A stretch of DNA of 64,000 nt. Source: SZUA-442 sp963753185 (lineage in GTDB: Bacteria > Actinomycetota > Acidimicrobiia > Spongiisociales > UBA5794). Location: the NCBI GenBank assembly GCA_963753185.1, contig CAVWBO010000007.1:124001-188000 (forward strand). Direction: 5' to 3'. The translations under genes were made by a program, and so were the position numbers. The notes under the pieces are model-generated. The model ran no database searches. It was not told the origin of the DNA and saw nothing but the letters and a program-made list of their open reading frames with translations. Within the stretch, counting starts at the first letter, position 1; each line of letters starts with the position of its first letter. Below are positions 61,352 to 64,000 of this stretch, piece by piece.

Positions 61352-62146
61352 ATGGTGGTGAGCGACGGGGAGGTTCGGGTGGGCGAGAGCGTCCGTGTTG
61401 ATGACGACGAAGGCACCGTCGTGTCGATCGTCCTCGACCGAGCGGAGCGCCTGAACGCATTGACGCTCGCGATGCTGCAGGACATCCGGGAGGCGTGTCA
61501 CCGAATCGCAGCGACGGAGGCACGCGTCGTGATCCTTCGGGGCGAGGGCTCGAGCTTCTCGGCCGGTATGGACCTCGACACCTTCCGGGAGGGACCGCTG
61601 CTGAGCGCCGATCCCGACCGGCGCTACGACGCGGCTGCACTGGGGAGATCCACAGCCGAAGCCATCGCAGCCCTACCGCAGGTGACGATCGCCGCACTCC
61701 ATGGCCACGTGTACGGAGGGGGCGTCGTTCTCGCAGGTTCGTGCGACATCCTCATCGCGGAGGAGGACGCCATCTTCTCGATCCCGGAGATCGACGTCGG
61801 GATCCCCCTGGCGTGGGGAGGTATCGAGATGCTCGTGCGCTGCATCGGACCGACACGCACCAAGGAGCTCGTGATGACGGGACGGACGTTCACCGCCTCC
61901 GAGGCCTGCTCGTGGGGCCTCATCAACACGGTCGTACCCGCAGGACACGCCCTCGAGGAGGCATGCACGGTCGCCAACACGATCGCATCGAAGGCCCGGT
62001 TCGCCATCACCACCACGAAGCGCCATGTCGCGGAGGTTGCTCGGGGCGATCACAGTCGTGACGACGCTCTCGGCCTCGTCGCTGCCTTCGAGGACACCGA
62101 GGCAGCGACCAGAAGAAGGGAATACCTGGATCGCTTCACGCGCTGA
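61352..62146 (+). CDS. Enoyl-CoA hydratase/isomerase family protein
   Basis: 264 residues. Crotonase fold: VLDRAERLNALTLAML (about 28-43), oxyanion-hole segment GEGSSFSAGMDLDTF (about 64-78), HGHVYGGGVVLAGSCDILIA (about 117-136) and EIDVGIPLAWGG. The first catalytic Glu of classical hydratases (usually in GGGCELA) is replaced by Val, so an isomerase or other crotonase reaction is possible. Confidence 0.87.
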   Translation: MVVSDGEVRVGESVRVDDDEGTVVSIVLDRAERLNALTLAMLQDIREACHRIAATEARVVILRGEGSSFSAGMDLDTFREGPLLSADPDRRYDAAALGRSTAEAIAALPQVTIAALHGHVYGGGVVLAGSCDILIAEEDAIFSIPEIDVGIPLAWGGIEMLVRCIGPTRTKELVMTGRTFTASEACSWGLINTVVPAGHALEEACTVANTIASKARFAITTTKRHVAEVARGDHSRDDALGLVAAFEDTEAATRRREYLDRFTR

Positions 62147-62203
62147 GGCGATGCTGCTCGGTCCACTCCCGCGGGCCCGTCTCCCGTCCTACAATCGCTC
62201 ATC

Positions 62204-63490
62204 GTGGCTGCACCTTCACCGAGGCTCATCCGGTTTGCATCGCTCGTGGTGTTGCTCCTGCTCGCCTTCCCCGCGGCTGCCCTCGGGGAGGGAGAGACCA
62301 TCCGTGGTTCCCTCCAGGTCCGTGCGGAGGACGAGCAGACCCCCGTGGAGGGAGTGCGGCTGACCGTCCTCCTCGGTGGGGAGGAAGTGGGGACCGCGAC
62401 CTCCGACGCGGATGGTGACTGGGAGATCCCCGTTCCGGGCCCCGGCCTCTACGACGTGGAACTCGATCAGTCGTCCCTGCCGGAGGGCGTGGGGCTCACC
62501 GATCCCGACCGCAGCATCCTCACCGACGTCGAGGTTGCAGAGGGCAGGGCGAAGACAGTGCTCTTCCCCCTCGGGGAGAGCACGATCTCGAGCATCTCGA
62601 CGTACGAACGAATCGGAACCCTGTTCGTGGCTGGCCTGAAACTCGGCGCCGTGATCGCGCTCAGCGCGGTGGGGCTGTCCCTCGTGTATGCGGTCACAGG
62701 TCTCGTGAACTTCGCACACGGTGAGATGGTGACGCTCGGGGCCGTCCTCGCATACTTCTTCCACACATCGCCTGCTGGACCCGAATGGCCCTTGCTTGCA
62801 GCCGCCATCCCGGCGATCGCCCTCGGAGCGGCATTCGGGTGGGCGCAGGATCGCGGGCTCTGGCGTCCCCTCCGCAAGAGCGGAATGGGCCTGATCTCGA
62901 TGATGGTCGTCTCGATCGGTCTGGCATTCGCCCTCCGCCATGCGATCCTGGTCGTCTTCAGCGGCCAGCGACGCCTGTACCGCGACTTCACCGGCCAGGG
63001 TCCTGTCGACATCCTCGGTATCCCTGTCGTGCCGAAGCACCTCGTCACGATCGTCGTGGCAGTCGTGGTACTGGGTGCCATCGGCCTGTTCCTCCAGAGG
63101 ACCAAGATGGGAACGGCACTCCGAGCCGTCTCCGATGATGTCGACCTTTCCGAGTCCTCTGGCATCAACGTCGACCGAGTCGTGACACTGACATGGATCC
63201 TCGCCGGCGGGCTCGCCGCCCTCGGTGGCATCTTCTTCGGATCCAACGAGGCAATCCAGTGGGACATGGGTTTCCGGCTCCTGCTCCTCATCTTCGCGGC
63301 CGTCGTCCTCGGCGGGCTCGGAACGGCATACGGTGCAATGCTCGGAGGCTTCATCGTCGGTATCGCCGTGGAGATGAGCACGCTCATCTTCCCATCGGAG
63401 CTCAAGGCGGCGGTCGGCTTGATCCTCCTGATCCTCATGCTGCTCGTGCGCCCCCAGGGAATCCTCGGAAGCAAGGAGAGGATCGGCTGA
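62204..63490 (+). CDS. Branched-chain amino-acid ABC permease LivH with extracytoplasmic N-terminal domain
   Basis: 428 residues, GTG start. A signal-like helix (about 10-28) precedes a beta-sandwich of the carboxypeptidase-regulatory/Ig type (about 32-125; RGSLQVRAEDEQTPVEGVRL). The permease core (about 145-425) has GLSLVYAVTGLVNFAHGEMV, GTALRAVSDDVDLSESSGIN and GGLGTAYGAMLGGFIVG, all typical of LivH. The added domain is not part of standard LivH. The TGA overlaps the start of livM. Confidence 0.87.
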   Translation: MAAPSPRLIRFASLVVLLLLAFPAAALGEGETIRGSLQVRAEDEQTPVEGVRLTVLLGGEEVGTATSDADGDWEIPVPGPGLYDVELDQSSLPEGVGLTDPDRSILTDVEVAEGRAKTVLFPLGESTISSISTYERIGTLFVAGLKLGAVIALSAVGLSLVYAVTGLVNFAHGEMVTLGAVLAYFFHTSPAGPEWPLLAAAIPAIALGAAFGWAQDRGLWRPLRKSGMGLISMMVVSIGLAFALRHAILVVFSGQRRLYRDFTGQGPVDILGIPVVPKHLVTIVVAVVVLGAIGLFLQRTKMGTALRAVSDDVDLSESSGINVDRVVTLTWILAGGLAALGGIFFGSNEAIQWDMGFRLLLLIFAAVVLGGLGTAYGAMLGGFIVGIAVEMSTLIFPSELKAAVGLILLILMLLVRPQGILGSKERIG

Positions 63491-64000
63491 TGGACCTCCT
63501 CGGCATCCTCAGGGACGGCTTCCTCGCCATGATCGGCCCTGTCACGGCCGCGTACGCCATCTCGGCGATGAGCCTCAACCTGCAATTCGGGTACACGGGA
63601 CTGCTCAACTTCGGCCAGGTCGCCTTCATGCTGGTCGGTGCCTACGGAACCGCGATCACCGTCGACCTCGGCGGATCCCTGTGGCTCGGGATCATCGTCG
63701 GGATCGCGGCTGCGGTGCTGCTCGGACTCCTGCTCGGCCTCCCGACGCTGCGCCTCCGCGCCGACTATCTCGCCATCACGACGATCGCGGCTGCCGAGGT
63801 CATCCGCTTGGTGGTTCGCTCATCGTGGGCGGAGCCCTTCACCAACGGTGTCTTCGGCATCCAGGGGTTCGCAAACGCATTCTTCGATCTGAGTCCATTC
63901 CCCGGTGGTGCGGTCTACGGGATCGGGTCTTGGCTCGTCACGGGCAGGCGGCTCTGGCTCATGATCGTGAGTTGGATCGTGGTGCTCCTCGTCATGCTGC
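63490..64000 (+). CDS. Branched-chain amino-acid ABC permease LivM (partial, runs off the end)
   Basis: 170 codons present, starting MDLLGILRDGFLAMIGPVTA with the ATG overlapping the livH stop. LNLQFGYTGLLNFGQVAFML and PTLRLRADYLAITTIAAAEV are typical LivM signatures. The frame is still open at the last base, and the gene continues outside the window. Pairs with LivH in uptake of branched-chain amino acids or related compounds. Confidence 0.9.
   Translation, partial: MDLLGILRDGFLAMIGPVTAAYAISAMSLNLQFGYTGLLNFGQVAFMLVGAYGTAITVDLGGSLWLGIIVGIAAAVLLGLLLGLPTLRLRADYLAITTIAAAEVIRLVVRSSWAEPFTNGVFGIQGFANAFFDLSPFPGGAVYGIGSWLVTGRRLWLMIVSWIVVLLVML

Overview
The window is GC-rich, densely coded DNA with many GTG starts and ATGA/GTGA start-stop overlaps. 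Gene content suggests a Gram-positive actinobacterium, probably of the Acidimicrobiia: many Sec lipoproteins with threonine-rich linkers, DUF4214 and FG-GAP-like secreted proteins, LytR-CpsA-Psr and L,D-transpeptidase envelope enzymes, and a periplasmic-type enzyme (NosZ) made as a lipoprotein. The lineage is inference. There are no rRNA genes, transposases, phage genes or CRISPR arrays. The one RNA gene seen is a selenocysteine tRNA (60310-60401, minus).

Layout. 1-3012: end of an Mrp-type Na+/H+ antiporter operon (B end, C, D, F and a fused G-E). 3009-7022: EamA exporter, MpaB/DUF2236 protein and a NatAB-like ABC exporter. 7023-11040: a heterodimeric ABC exporter bracketed by two copies of a long palindrome. 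11076-21048: mostly secreted or hypothetical genes, including a frameshifted DUF4214/L,D-transpeptidase, a VOC protein, an FG-GAP plus sugar dehydrogenase fusion, a degenerate histidine-kinase-like protein, a dienelactone hydrolase and an M20 peptidase. 21196-24834: a DsbA-like protein divergent from a sulfur-trafficking operon (SQR-like flavoprotein, DUF1641, DsrC/TusE-like, DsrE2-like) behind a CsoR/CstR-type operator. 24959-34842: DUF2157, DeoD, K+ channel, GlsB, pirin, MsrA, ClC channel, ManC, LOG protein and a membrane protein. 34948-35652: an alternating intergenic repeat array. 35752-37115: two decayed genes. 37262-42708: AraC regulator, VOC proteins, HerA-like ATPase, CBS protein and an RpoD-type sigma factor.

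43081-51896 is a nitrous oxide reduction island: two Rrf2 regulators, clade II nosZ, a nosB-like gene, nosD, nosF, nosY, nosL, a lipoprotein cytochrome c, a third Rrf2 regulator and a second lipoprotein cytochrome c. NosZ reduces N2O outside the membrane, NosDFY and NosL supply or mature its copper centres, and the cytochromes probably feed electrons. The three Rrf2 paralogs share their leader architecture but differ in cluster-ligand cysteines.

51942-64000: an LCP protein fused to a BY-kinase-like domain lacking its Walker A lysine, flanked by two paralogous exported proteins; then lipoproteins, an XRE-TM regulator, acyl-CoA synthetase, tRNA-Sec, ferredoxin, CBS protein, enoyl-CoA hydratase, and the start of a branched-chain amino-acid ABC transporter whose LivH carries an extra extracytoplasmic domain. 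The best candidates for something under-described are the operator-controlled sulfur operon, the Rrf2-rich nos island and the LCP/pseudo-BY-kinase locus.
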